In this document: positions 45,601 to 56,199 of the stretch, piece after piece
How the letters are laid out: each line of letters begins with the position of its first letter
Position numbering within the stretch: the stretch's first letter is position 1
The notes under the pieces: model-generated
The model's input: only the letters and a program-made list of their open reading frames with translations
Databases searched by the model: none
What the model was told of the DNA's origin: nothing
Program-made: the position numbers and the translations under genes
Assembly: GCF_958298935.1 (NCBI RefSeq)
Contig: NC_084942.1
Location: 8,005,501 to 8,069,500, forward strand
Origin: Phragmites australis
Lineage: Eukaryota > Streptophyta > Magnoliopsida > Poales > Poaceae
Length of the DNA stretch: 64,000 bases
Direction of reading: 5' to 3'

Positions 45601-47977
45601 AATAAATATCTGTTGTATTGCACTGTTATATCTAGAGACTTTTTTGTGCCTTTTGTGGCTCCGTGAAGATATTTCCTCTTGTTCATCACAGATACATACT
45701 TAATTCCAGTTTTTGTCAAACTTTTTTTCCAAGACTTCTTGGGTCAAACTTTTCTTTGGGTAGAAAATTTTGCATTCTAAAATTCACAAGAAATTGTATA
45801 TTGCTTGTTTACTTCGGTTCCCTGCATTGTCGGCAAGTTCTCTAAATTAATATTTATTGTTTAAATCCAGGTACTAGCAGCTATCTGCTCTAAACTACCG
45901 CTCCTGAGCACTGCAATCATGAAGGCTACTCAATGTGGTAGGTGAAGTACAACTTTACTGGCTGCTTGTTTTGCACCCAATCAAATTATTGAGACAATTT
46001 AGCTAGTATTCACACTGTCCTCTTCCAAGACTGTAGAACGATAAGGTTTTGCTTGTGTAAACTACTCCACATCGATAGTAATGAATCATTTAATCTTTAT
46101 CTTTGTTTTTATGATCCTGTTTCTGGTGCATTCCAAGTCTTCTCTGTGTGGTAGTTTTGTCTTTGCTAAATTTAGCTCAAGTTTCCTTCATGTGCACTGA
46201 ATGCAATAGTAATGTGCTAAAGTTTTTGTTGCAATGTATACTATTACTTTATTGTCATTGCAGTGATTAATATAGGTGTTCTAGCTCAAGCAGTGCGTTC
46301 CGATGATACTGAATGGTCTAAGATGGGTCGTTATTTATTGTACATATGTGAGTGCATATTGATGTCCATTGAGTATCTCTTTTGAAGTTTTGGTCTCTGA
46401 TTCTCCTTGACATATAGGATATTTTTCTGTACGCCACATGACAAAATATTTTCTTGTTCTTGTGTGTATTGGGTAACATTGAGTGTCTAGAATACAGAAA
46501 ACTTTTATTCAATGTTTTTTTTTTGGCCCAGGTAGTATTTTTAGGCGAATAATGAATTGCTGAAAATATTCTGTCTCCTAGAAATTCGAAAACATATGCC
46601 CTTTGAGTATCTCTTTTGTGTTTTCGTTCTTGATGTCATGGATATCTCTCTATGTCCCAGACGGGGGAGTATTCTTCTCATCTTGGCTTGCATTGAATTA
46701 ACTGTTGTTTATGTATCTGGGGTCTTAATAATGCACAAGAAAGAATTTGGATAGCAATAATACAAGTTAAGATTCTTTTGGATGTCTTCCCTAAAGTGGA
46801 CTTCTTAGGAGCAGTATTGTGGCATGTGTTTATTATGTTGTTTGCATCTAAATTTGGTGCTTTTCAACTTAAATGCCAATTAGCTGGTGATTTTTTTTTT
46901 AATACTTCTCAATTTCATTTTCACTTCTACACTGACTGTTTATAAGTTAGATACATGTAAAATTGTGAACTTTGGGTAGGCTTTTAGCATACCCTAAAGT
47001 GGACTTCTCAGGAGCAGTATTGTGGCATGTGTTTATTATGTTGTTTGCATCTAAATTTGGTGCTTTTCAATTTAACTGTCAATTAGCTGGTGAATTTTTT
47101 AAATGCTTTTCAATTTCATTTTCACTTCTACACTGACTGTTTATAAGTTAGATACATGTGAAATTGTGAACTTTGGGTAGGCTTTTAGCATACCCTTGGG
47201 TTCTAAACATGTTTTTAATTTTTTTTTCTGCTGAGTACTTAATTGTTATTGCAATGCATCCATGCTGCATTGATATGCCTTATAAGTTTGGATGAACATA
47301 GATCTTTTTCCCTTTTCTCGTGCTTGTTAGGTTATGCATTGATGTCTCTAATGTACTGTAATCCTACACCAACGTTTATCGTCATATCATGTTAGAGCTC
47401 ATGTTTTGGAACTCATTTATGCCATCTCTTGGTATACAGAGTTGCATACTTTATGTGAGAATATTACTTTGGTTTAACTAATAGTATCTCGGTATATAGA
47501 TGCGTTCAATGTGCTAATCAACAACGGAGAGAAGGCAGGGCAAGTTATATTCCACGTGAGTAATATGATGTACTTGCTATGTTCATATTAGTTAGTAGCT
47601 ACTCAACTTTGACTATCTGTCTGTACCAAGATCTTTGAGAGAGATTTAATTGCAGACTCATATCCACATCATTCCCCGTAGCAAAGATGATAACCTGTGG
47701 TCTTCAGAGGTAATGAGAAATTTGTCTCAAGTCCATTTATGCCTTACTAATTGGAATACTATGTTGCCTTGGCATTTTTCTCAGTTTCTGTTGATATACT
47801 GAAAGTCAGTGAACATTTCTGCAGACCTACTCAAGGAACCCCCTTTCGCATAACCAGGAAACTAAGAATCTTGTTAGCTGCATCAAGGAAGTACTCTCTT
47901 CTTCCTCTGAAGACTACAGTACCGTAACATTATTCATGCCATGGAACTCTGAAACAACTCAAAAAGACAGTAGATAA
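36604..47977 (+). CDS. HIT-family protein, HINT4-like
   Basis: Seven exons with GT-AG borders give 231 residues: 36604-36855, 37084-37139, 38810-38867, 45871-45937, 47500-47555, 47656-47709 and 47825-47977. Phases agree at every junction. Residues 1-65 form an Ala/Arg-rich extension. The HIT domain follows with YCVFCNIVAG (C70, C73), ILDAKPLTAGHSLIIPKSHY and the triad HTHIHIIPR, where H165 would be the nucleophile. Closest remembered family is plant HINT4, reported to act on adenylylated substrates including adenosine 5'-phosphosulfate. Intron 3 is 7.0 kb because a Copia element is inserted, and intron 4 holds a tandem duplication. Exons show no lesion. The first ATG is used; substrate is inferred from family. 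Confidence 0.9.
38912..39195 (-). repeat. 3' LTR of the intronic Copia element
   Basis: 284 bp with TG...CA ends. The copy of the ACCGACATACTGTTG unit is doubled here relative to the 5' LTR, which explains most of the length difference. The short LTR length is usual for many plant Copia families. Confidence 0.93.
39196..39596 (-). pseudogene. Copia RNase H, C-terminal part
   Basis: The minus strand reads KAVALLSCEAEYVAATTAAT then QGVWLAR, the RNase H landmark of plant Copia elements (SCEAEYVA). Further down, sequence toward the polypurine tract matches the usual C-terminal HIDVRYHF-type and ADILTK-type region in degraded form. The upstream half and all of reverse transcriptase are missing because the neighbouring LTR fragment begins here. 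Confidence 0.75.
39597..42993 (+). repeat. Long LTR fragment replacing Copia reverse transcriptase
   Basis: Starts TGTAACACCCTGG, a common beginning of long LTRs of grass gypsy elements. A TATA box (CTATAAATAGG, about 40690) precedes a CCGCCGCC-rich stretch, consistent with a U3-R arrangement. It shares many blocks with 57472-61880, including ATCCAACCAT (about 42070), CTCAAGTGACCTA (about 42543), and GTGTGTTAAGTG and GTAAAAT...ATATATCAGCC near its right end. The relative continues well beyond ATATCAGCC, so this copy is cut short at 42991-42994, where Copia integrase resumes. Lineage (Tekay/Del-like) is a guess from length and start. Confidence 0.75.
43000..43960 (-). pseudogene. Copia pre-integrase and integrase, decayed
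   Basis: On the minus strand the pre-integrase segment has WDCQRRLLTKVHRRRNRLYI and a zinc-binding pattern RWHACY...CDTCITTKH. The integrase core follows: LVHGDLCGPI (first Asp), then LRSGNDGEFTS, where the usual TDNGGEF has lost its second catalytic Asp, then NDAVERHN with the catalytic Glu kept. A stop lies after DRGV at about 43211. A C-terminal NRTPTKSLHGMTPLEAWH ends at the junction with the LTR fragment. Integrase would insert the cDNA; the Asp loss and the stop make this copy inactive. Confidence 0.88.
44020..44890 (-). pseudogene. Copia gag, decayed
   Basis: At 44272-44550 the minus strand encodes KQTWDTIKSMRIGDNHVRKA, QLQKEFKEISFCDGKTINNF, then AMRILYL, the UBN2/Retrotran_gag type capsid region. 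Near 44030 CGRYGHWAKDC is the zinc knuckle, with the first Cys of CCHC apparently lost. Stops and at least one frameshift separate the parts. Gag packages the element RNA. Confidence 0.8.
44901..45144 (-). repeat. 5' LTR of the intronic Copia element
   Basis: 244 bp, beginning TGTTGAATTCGATCCTGCG and ending CACTAACA before the TAGCC duplication. Point differences from its partner suggest an insertion that is not very recent. Confidence 0.93.
45145..45870. other. Right part of intron 3 of the HINT4-like gene
   Basis: Ordinary AT-rich intron DNA beyond the Copia target duplication, ending in the acceptor AAATCCAG before exon 4. No element is recognised in it. Confidence 0.6.
46791..47195. repeat. 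203-bp tandem duplication in intron 4
   Basis: Two head-to-tail copies (about 46791-46993 and 46994-47195) begin CTAAAGTGGACTTCT and end GGCTTTTAGCATACC. They differ by a few bases and by the length of an internal T run, so the duplication is fairly recent. It lies within intron 4 of the HINT4-like gene and does not touch the splice sites. Confidence 0.93.
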
Positions 47978-48340
47978 CCAATTCAAAGGGCAAATTTTCT
48001 TTTTCCTGGTTCAGCTTGAAGAGCATTGCTGGGAGATGAATTGGTGTACAGCTTTATATCAGTCACGCCTCAAAATTTTCATAGTAACTGACTCTACTCA
48101 TTGTAAAAAGGTAAAAGGGGTAGATCTTAAGGTCATGTGAAGAATAGTAACAAATTGGTTTCTTGAATTCGGTAGGCTTTAAGCTTGTGGTATTAGGTGA
48201 TGGGAGCGAGAACCGGCAAGCTTGGGCCGGGAGTAGATGGCGGATACCCATCTGCAAAATGTTTTTTGTTAAAGATAGAATGTAATCTATTTAAGTGCTG
48301 CGTCTCTATTCTTGCCATGTACTTAAATCATGGTTGTATT

Positions 48341-48343
<3 letters not shown>

Positions 48344-48412
<69 letters not shown>
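48344..48412. repeat. (TA)n/(CA)n microsatellite
   Basis: About 50 bp of TA followed by about 20 bp of CA, just beyond the 3' end of the HINT4-like gene. Reading frames through it are artefacts. Confidence 0.97.
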
Positions 48413-48414
<2 letters not shown>

Positions 48415-48489
48415 ACATACATACATACTGTGTTGTTATTCTATGCCTATGCGTATTATATGTGTAGTATGTGTACATGCATAGAATAG

Positions 48490-49260
48490 TAACTCACGAG
48501 TTGAAACTCGCTGTATACGGTATTATAACTATCCATAGAGTGATTGCAACTACAGATAAAGTGGTTACAACTATTAGTTACAACCACAGACAGAGCGGTT
48601 ACAACTATATACATGTTGTAACTAGATTATATACTATATTGTAAGTGTAGTGTTCACTATATTGTAACTGTTTTTAATTGTATGATGCAATTAATTTGAT
48701 TTTACTTTTTTATGATGCAACTATACTGTTTGACTATGTTGTAATTGTAGTGTTTAGCATATTATAACTAAAGATTTCATTATGTTGTAACTAAAGTGTC
48801 TATCACCATCAGAGAACACTGCAGTTCACCATATTGTAACTGCAATGTTCACCATGTTGTAACTGCGATGTTCACCATATTATAACTATATGTACATACT
48901 TCGTTATGATTCTAATTTTTTTTCAAAATATAGTCTTGATGGATCTTATTTTGTTAAGTATATTTTTTCTAACAATATGCATCAAATGGATCGAGAATCG
49001 GATATGTGGTTCTAGAGATATTGCATTTTAACGATTCAAATCAACAAAAGATTCTCTGCATGCAACGCTCTGGCGGGTGGATGATGGGAGACGTGGCATA
49101 AGCTGGTTGGCTGGCTCATATTGTTTGGTGTATGTTGGAGGCTGAGTTGTAACTCAAAGTTGTAATTGGTTTATGTAACAAGTTGTAACTTGCGATTCTT
49201 TGGATTGTAACTGGCGGTTGCGGGATATACGCAGCGCGAATGGTAGTTGCGTATAGGTGT
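48490..49260. repeat. Degenerate GTTGTAAC/GTTACAAC word cluster
   Basis: The words TTGTAACT, GTTACAACT and ATATTGTAACTG recur about every 20-50 bp in both orientations over some 750 bp, interleaved with GTGTTCACTAT-like words. No ORF is present. The pattern suggests a decayed tandem array or the inner part of a transposon; I see no terminal repeats or target duplication that define it. Confidence 0.5.
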
Positions 49261-49278
49261 AGAATAGCCTCGCCGTGT

Positions 49279-49916
49279 ATATATATATATACTCTTACTA
49301 TGGTATACCATATAAATACAGGATATATTCCTTTATCACTATAAGTATACTTATCTACTCATTCCAAGATGCTTCAATGTGAACTATATGAAAAAATTGA
49401 AAAGAAATCTATCATTTTTAATATATTTTGGTAATACCTTTATATTTGTACATAAAAATGTAGTATACTAAAAAAATATGCAAACCACTTAAAAATGTAT
49501 ACATACCACTTGGATGATCTTATATACTCACATGCTCTATTTACATGAGATACTCTCTGTGTTATGGGATACGTATGTGGGAGTATATACTCCCGGGAGT
49601 ACCATATATATATATATATATATAGAGAGAATCTCATGTCATAAATGGTATGTAAATAGAGCATGTGAGTATATAAGATTATCTAAGTGGTATGCATACT
49701 TTTTTAGGTGGTTTGTATTTTTTTTTAGCATATTACATTTTATGTACAAATATGAAGGTATTATCAAAATTTATTAAAATTGATGGATTTCTTTTCAATT
49801 TTTTCATTTAATTCACATTGGAGTATCTTATAATGAGTATATAAGTATACTTATAGTGATAAAGGAGTATATCTAGTTCATTTATGTGGTATATCATAGT
49901 AGGGAGTATATACTCC
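49279..49916. mobile_element. Large inverted repeat (foldback-like element)
   Basis: Two arms of about 280-295 bp (49279-49560 and 49621-49916) are inverted copies of each other, with shared blocks such as CTATAAGTATACTTAT, ATATACTCACATGCTC and CTATTTACAT. The loop of about 60 bp contains the palindrome GGGAGTATATACTCCC and a TA run. The same palindrome occurs at the right end (49902-49915), followed within 15 bp by CTAG then T. No target duplication is visible. It could be a foldback MITE, two abutting inverted copies of one element, or a hairpin-ended Helitron-like element. No coding capacity. Confidence 0.7.
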
Positions 49917-50038
49917 GGAAGTACAGACTAGTTTTCATACATATACACACACACACAAGCATCATAATTGAAAATCAAAGTTTTAAGTCTTTTAATTTAA
50001 GAGATTCAATCAAAACATCATATTTCTTAATTTTCTTG

Positions 50039-50925
50039 TTACGTAATATTTAATAAATCATCACAAGTAGATAGTATTTCATTATCGTAACTGTCAAGTT
50101 CATCTTCGGTGGAGCTTTCTTTATTTATTACCATGAGACAACCCCAACAATTCATGTACCATTTAGATCGAGTGCCAAAAAAACTCGATGCACAACCTTG
50201 CAGTTTAGAAAGCTCTTCTTCTTGAAAGGACATATTATGTTGCAAAATCAAAGCAATTGATTTATTAGGATTCTTTCTAGAAAAGACATCTAATTCATGA
50301 GTTTTCAATTTGAAAAAAAAAATCTAATGTAAGTGTACTTGACAATAGATTCTCTAATAGATGTCACTTTTATTTCCCATACTGATATATCTAAAATTTA
50401 TAGTAATTGACGTGCATTCTTAGCATCTGTATATGTAACATTAATAGAACGCAAATAGCTAAGGATTTTATTAAATTGAGCAAAGAAATTCACCGAGCTT
50501 AATCTCAAAATGAATATAATCTTTCTTAAATTAATCTTGATGTACCTCTTTTATAGTAGATGAACCCTCATGGTAATCATAAAAGTGTTTTCCATACCTC
50601 GCACGTTGATTTGAGATGTATAACTCGATCAAAGTCGCTCCTTCCTAAGCCTGGTATGATCAAGTTCCTCAACTTGCTATTCGCTTCAATGTGTGGCATG
50701 TTTTGCGCCGTAATTTCATTATTCTCAGGAACCACATACGACTTGTAGACCTTCCAAATTAAAAAAAAAAAACCTATGCTTGAATGTACGCCTCCATTTT
50801 TGTCTTACAAAACTAAAAATCAATACCATAAAAAATATAAGATTTTGTTGAATACATATCCCACGCCATACTTCTAATTTCTGACTAAGAACAATTAGAA
50901 TGATGCCTTGCTCTTGTACCATTTA
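50039..50925 (-). pseudogene. Copia gag and primer site, second family
   Basis: The minus strand beside 50910-50921 reads TGGTACAAGAGC, a variant of the tRNA-Met primer site. Gag follows to the left in broken frames: LIFSF...KMEAYIQA-like text (about 50800-50840), then RSDFDRVIHLKSTCEVWKTL (about 50620-50670), YHEGSSTIKEV (about 50550), and KTHELDVFSRKNPNKSIALI at about 50245-50305. This order matches the UBN2-type Gag of Tork or SIRE-like Copia elements. Stops are frequent, and sequence left of 50039 is not Copia, so the 3' part of the element is missing. Confidence 0.75.
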
Positions 50926-51700
50926 TAGGATCGATTATGTGCAAAATAGTCAATCAAAGAGGGGCTGAATGATTGCGAAAGATAGATTCAAATTTTACAA
51001 CACCCCGATCAAATATTCAATTTAATCGTGAAATCGGTTTTGGATAGACTGCTATCATGTTACTGAAAATGATGTATAGAAAGATTTACTATCAGATTGC
51101 CATCAAATGTTTACTGTAGAAACTAGATAACTATACAAAACTATTTCAACAAAAATCAAATCAATCTAGAGTTATGAATTTCGTAAGCAGATTGCGACAG
51201 ACTATGATGAAAGCAGATTAAACCCTATATCACAATTATGCAAGAATTACAAAAATCTCACCAACCAAACTTTTTAGAATATTACCTTAATGCTCTAAGG
51301 ATGATTTTACAAGGATGGAACGAAGATAAATTGCGATGATCAAAAGATCCATAAAAACTCAACACGGATAACGAAAATAGATGAGCTCCTAAGATGCATC
51401 TCAAAGCATGGATGAGTTCATTGCATGAATCTTGATCTTCATTACACAGAAATTTGCATGGATGAGTTCACAAGATACAAAACTTGATCTTCATTGCAAG
51501 GATGAGTTCACAATATGAGTTCACTGCATGAAGGAGTTCACAAGAAAAACTTACGAAACTTGAACTTCATTGCATATTCACAAGATACATCACAAAGCAT
51601 CCTAAAAGGATTTCCTCGAAATCCAAAATCATGAATTAGTCTTCCTTCTAATCTATTTTATCTAATCTCCTCATGTTTCTGTTCCGCTATCGTTCCTCAC
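50926..51700 (-). repeat. Probable 5' LTR of the second Copia element
   Basis: The stretch directly outside the primer site contains AGAGGGGCTGAATGATTGCG, matching the GGGG(T/C)TGAAT block of SIRE-like LTRs. Between 51390 and 51600 short direct repeats built on GCATGGATGAGTTCA and CTTGATCTTCATTGCA recur four to five times. The outer boundary is not clear and no target duplication was found. Confidence 0.5.
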
Positions 51701-52694
51701 CAGGTCTCTCTCTTTTTATTGTTAGTCACACCAGTCACGTACTGTTCCCGACCGACACAGACTCCACGCAAATCTCGATCGCCACCTGGGCCGAAGCCAC
51801 GACCCATTCCTACCTCAGCTTTGCCACCTGACCACGTGCTAACTGTTGACCGAGCTGATCTCTCGTGACCTTTACACCCAGGCCCGGCCCTGGGGGGGGG
51901 GGGGCGAGTGGGGCAGCCGCCCCGAGCCCCCAAATCCCAGGGGCCCATTAGCACATATGTATTACAGTATTAGGGCTTCGTTATTCCTTAAACCTTAATC
52001 CTTGATTCTCTGATTCCATGGACACTCGCCCGTACGGTCGCACCCGTAGGCTTGGAGCGCCACGCCACGGCGACTCGGTGATCGGTGTGACCGATGGTGT
52101 CACGGTGCATGCGCCTTGCTGCTACACCAACGCCTAGTGCGGCAGCGCCACAACGACGGCCTGATGCCCGAGCCCGACAGCCGAGTACGTTGTACGCCCG
52201 TGCCACGCCACACGCCAGTCACTGAGTCACCCACTCGGCTTGTGCCGTCGTCTCCCTGCAAGTCTGCCGTCTGCGACCCTGCCGAGGCCAACGCGATCAT
52301 GCGAACGGTCAACGGCGATTTGAAGAACCCCGAGTCCGCGAGCGCCGCATGCGCTGACGCGTAGAGCCGGAGCCACAAAGTCGCACGGTCGCACTGTCGT
52401 AGAGACGCAGACACGCTCATGGTGGTGAGTGGTGACTGGTGAATCCGATAGTCTGTCTGTCCGTGATCAATTCTCAAAATATGCATATCAATTGTTAATT
52501 TGTTTCAATTTTCAGCGGGGAGATGCCGAGACGGTGGCTCGTCTTAGTCGACGAATTGGTGATTGGGGACAACGGTGAGACGACAACTTGGCCTAATCAT
52601 TGAGACAATAACTCATTTTAATCATCTAGTTGGTGATCATTGTAGTATTTCAACCACTAATGTATTTTCTTTTTTAATTTTCAGCATGTTCTTG

Positions 52695-55090
52695 AATTAT
52701 GTCTTCTAGAAAGTATGCATCTGGCAGAAAAAAAGGAAAAAAAGGAAACGAGTAGATGAGTTGGTGGAATCACAAAAGGGAGCCATTGACAATTTTTTTA
52801 AGAGTAATACGAGCAGTTCAAAGAACCTGGATGAGTTGGCGATAGTTGTTGTGGAGGAACAACCTAATGGGAATTCAGAAGACCAATGCCCTACAGAAGA
52901 AAATATTGATACCAATGGGGATGATAACAATGTGAGTGATCATGAGCATATATTTAATTCATCTACTAGTGTTGATGAACAACCGTTTTTTTATATGGAT
53001 ATCTATGATCCACGAAATTGGGGTAATCTTGATAACAAAGCAAGGGACGTATTAGTTGAGAAGGGACCTATTAGAGAAGAAAATCTTAAATTCCGTTTAG
53101 ATGGTAACTCAAGACATTTTTTTATGCTCATTATTCTAGAACAACTAGTGTCAGGCATATTACTAGCATGAGGTCTTGGAATGAATTAAGTACTAGATTG
53201 AGAAAAATGAAACAATTGACAAAGATTTCCAACAGGAAATCACAAAGGAGAAAGAATGGTTGAAGCAAGTTTTGTTTTGAATAGTTGCCATTGTTAAATA
53301 TCTTGGTAAACGAAATTTGGCTTTTAGAGGATCTAGTGAGCAGCTTTACAATGATAACAATGGTAATTTCTTAGCTTGTGTTGAGATGATTGCAGAATTT
53401 GATTTGGTAATGCAAGACCACCTTAGATGCATTCAAAACAATGAAATTCATTATCATTATCTCAGTCACAAAATTCAGAATGAGTTGATTTCTCTTTTGG
53501 CTCCCAATGTTACAAATACTATCTTAAAGATTGTCAAAGAGGCCAAATATTTCTCCATTATCCTTGACTGTACCCCTGATGTGAGTCATGAAGAACAAAT
53601 GACTTTGATAGTTTGATGTGTTAATATGTCTAAGAGGAAAACAAAAATTGAGGAGTACTTTCTTGGGTTCTTGAAGGTGGATGACACATCTGGTTTGGGG
53701 CTTTTTAATGTATTGCTTGAGTCTATGAAGTCATTTGGTCTTAATATTGGTGATATAAGGGGTCAAGGTTACGACAACGGTTCAAATATGAAAGGAAAAC
53801 ACCAGGGGGTACAAAAAGGTTGCTTGATATCAATCAAAGAGCTTTGTATATGCCATGTGCTTGCCACAGTCTTAATCTCACTCTTTGTGACATGGCAAAA
53901 TTATGTGTTAAAGCTATTTCATTTTTCAGTATTGTGCAACGAATATATGTATTATTTTCTGGTTCTACCAAAAGATGGAAAGTATTACTTGACCATGTTC
54001 CAAGTTTGACTGTGAAATCATTGAACAATACCCGTTGGGAGAGTCGAATCAACAGTGTTAAAGCAATTAGATATCAAGCTTCTCATCTAAGATCAGCTTT
54101 GTCTGAGTTACATCAAGCTCGTGATACCGAACCCAAGGACAAGAGTGATGCAAAAAATTTATTCGATGTTCTTGGTAGCTTTGAGTTTATACTTGGCATG
54201 GTTATTTGGTATGACATTTTATTTGCTGTAAATACTGTGAGCAAGAAGTTGCAATCAAAGATGTCTAAATGGGCGGTCCGGCCCGGCACGGCACGAGCCC
54301 AGTCAGGCACGACCCATTTTGGGCACGGCCCGTTACAACCCGTTAGCTAAACGGGCCATGTCGTGCCGGCCCATGTGCTGTGGCTGCAGCCCAGGCACAG
54401 CCCGTTTAAGATCGGGCCGTGCCATGCCGGCTCGCGACACGATAGGCCTATTAATATTTTTTGGCATGTCGGCCCGTTAACACATGAAAATCGGAAAAAA
54501 CATAAAAAACCGTCGGATGTTAGGATCGAACTCATGACCTCATACATGGGAAACAACTACTCTACCACCCTGTTAAGCATCTCTTTATGTATTAGGGATA
54601 AACAAATTATATAAAACCTTAGAAAATAGAAAAACTTAAATGGGCCATGCCGTGCTGGCCCAGCGTGCATATCCGAGCCCAGGCACGGCCCGCCTAACCG
54701 GCCAGGCCCATTTACTCTCGTGCCGTGCTGTGCCTGGGTCGGGCCATTTTTCCCGTGCCGCGGGCTGGCCAGTTAGGCCCAGCCCAGTTGGCCATCTTCC
54801 ATATGCATCGACTCTGCCTTGCACCAAATTGAAGGTATGGTTCAATACTTTGACAAGTATAGAAATGAAGGGTATGCATCTAGTTTGAACATTGCCAAAG
54901 ACCTTGCATCTGAAATGGGTGTTGTGCCATCGTTTCCAGTAAAACGTCGGGCTCTTAGGAAGAAATAATTTGATGAAATTGATTGCAATGAAGAAATACT
55001 GCAAGCCGAGAAGGCCTTTGAAGTTAATTACTTTTTGGTCATGGTTGATATGGCAACAACTTAATTGAAAAATAGATTTGAAGAACTCCA
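52695..55090 (+). pseudogene. hAT transposase (DUF4371, ZMYM1-like), broken
   Basis: Starts near MSSRKYASGRKK with a frame slip in an A run. The frame at 52761 continues VESQKGAIDNFFKSNTSS and IYDPRNWGNLDNKARDVL. After another shift, 53317-53616 encodes [20 protein letters not shown] and [20 protein letters not shown], the first catalytic Asp region. Then come [20 protein letters not shown] (53730-53790; second Asp), [14 protein letters not shown], and NNTRWESRINSVKAIR. Text resumes after the insert with ALHQIEGMVQYFDKYRNEGY. At least three frameshifts and stops (53278, 53614, 54966) disable it. The C-terminal hAT dimerisation region is missing or unreadable. The protein would have cut and pasted the element. 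Confidence 0.85.
54260..54812. mobile_element. GC-rich insertion in the hAT transposase, MITE-like
   Basis: About 550 bp interrupts the transposase text between KKLQSK and ALHQIEG. Its ends, AAGATGTCTAAATGGGC and the complement of the right end AAGATGGCCAACTGGGC, are close inverted repeats. Inside, GGCCCGGCACGGC and GGGCCGTGCC words occur in both orientations. The central AT-rich part (54490-54600), read on the minus strand, resembles a tRNA-derived internal promoter (GGTGGTAGAGTAG and GAGTTCGATCC). No clean 8-bp duplication is found. It is non-coding. Confidence 0.65.
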
Positions 55091-55436
55091 AGTGTTTCAA
55101 GGTATATTCGGGTTTTTACTGAGTTCAAACGCCTTGTTTTATCTGTTTATGTTATCTTGGTGCTGATAATAGAGATTTGACTGAGAAGTATGTCTTTATT
55201 TTACCTTATCATATAGTCATATATCTCGTCTGCATCTTGTTTTCTCTGTTTATGTTATTGTGTACTGGGGCATGCTATTTTTTCTATATGATACATATAA
55301 CTGCTATTTGTTTGATATAAAAAATATAACACTATTGCTTTGAGCCACTGTGCTATATAAATATTTCAAAATTTATATTTAATAGGACCCTATTTTTAAT
55401 CTCGTCCCAAACCACCAAAATATCAGTACCAACCTA

Positions 55437-56199
55437 TTTGCACCTTTAGCCATCCACCGCGTGCACGGGCCACCTCCACCATAATTGCCACCACAGAAAC
55501 CCCATCCCAAAGACTGAAGCTATGCATGCCTTTTTTTTATCTCCCAAAGGACACGTGCACCAACCGCATATCATGCATGTATATCCAAGCTAAGAGCACC
55601 ATGAGATCCATGCTTGCTGCCAGTCACAAAATTCTTTTCTAACCCTTTGTTCCATAGCACACATGTATGTATGCCAACAAAATAAATCTTTTACACCATA
55701 CGCCACCTGACGCTCCAATCCTACGTACCGCAGACTATACAATTCTAGTGTATGTCTCCTGATGCAGGTCATCTTCACCATACCATAGCCCATACATCTC
55801 CCTTTACATCTCATGGTGTGATCATTTTCACATGCACCGCTCTTTAGTCCAAACACCCTGCGTGATCTTCTAACCACATTGACCTCATTTCCTCTCTAAA
55901 CCTAGTCCTGATCCTGTCACCGACCATATCTGTTCTCAGAACAACACCTGCACATGAACAAAATCAACCAATCCCGTGAATAAGTTCTCACAAACTTGAC
56001 TCACGCTAATCCGTACAACACAACTCACACGAGTGTATTGCACATATCAAATCCACAAATATAATTATGCTACAACGAGCATATCCGAGCAACATACTAT
56101 GCTACCACGAGTATATCCAAGCAACATATGCACATAATCCTAAAACACTTTGCGCTTTTGCCAATTTCACAATAACACTAATTTTGCCAAATTTTCAAC
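55437..56199. other. Sequence between the hAT element and the LINE
   Basis: No gene is recognised. The minus-strand ORF at 55590-55877 has no motif I know. At 56060-56130 the short unit CTACAACGAGCATATCC and CTACCACGAGTATATCC forms two diverged copies about 42 bp apart. Confidence 0.4.

Larger units (their letters stand above)
51879..55436 (+). mobile_element. hAT transposon, decayed
   Basis: The left end CAGGCCCGGCCCTG (51879) and the degenerate right end CAGTACCAACCTA (to 55436) are inverted repeats of hAT type. The flanking 8-mers TTTACACC (51871-51878) and TTTGCACC (55437-55444) match at seven of eight bases, which is the expected hAT target duplication. A DUF4371-type transposase pseudogene fills 52695-55090. 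GC-rich sequence at 51900-52400 precedes it. A separate GC-rich repeat (54260-54812) has inserted into the transposase. The 3.6-kb length suits hAT elements. Confidence 0.85.

Noticed and set aside
48197..48489. Tyr/Ile-repeat ORFs
   Set aside because: Translations of the TA/CA microsatellite.
51400..51600. CRISPR-like spaced repeats (GGATGAGTTCA)
   Set aside because: Units are irregular in spacing and diverged, and lie in a Copia LTR of a plant genome.
54490..54600. tRNA gene on the minus strand
   Set aside because: A- and B-box-like words are present, but the acceptor stem does not pair and the sequence sits inside a repeated MITE-like insert. It is at most tRNA-derived.
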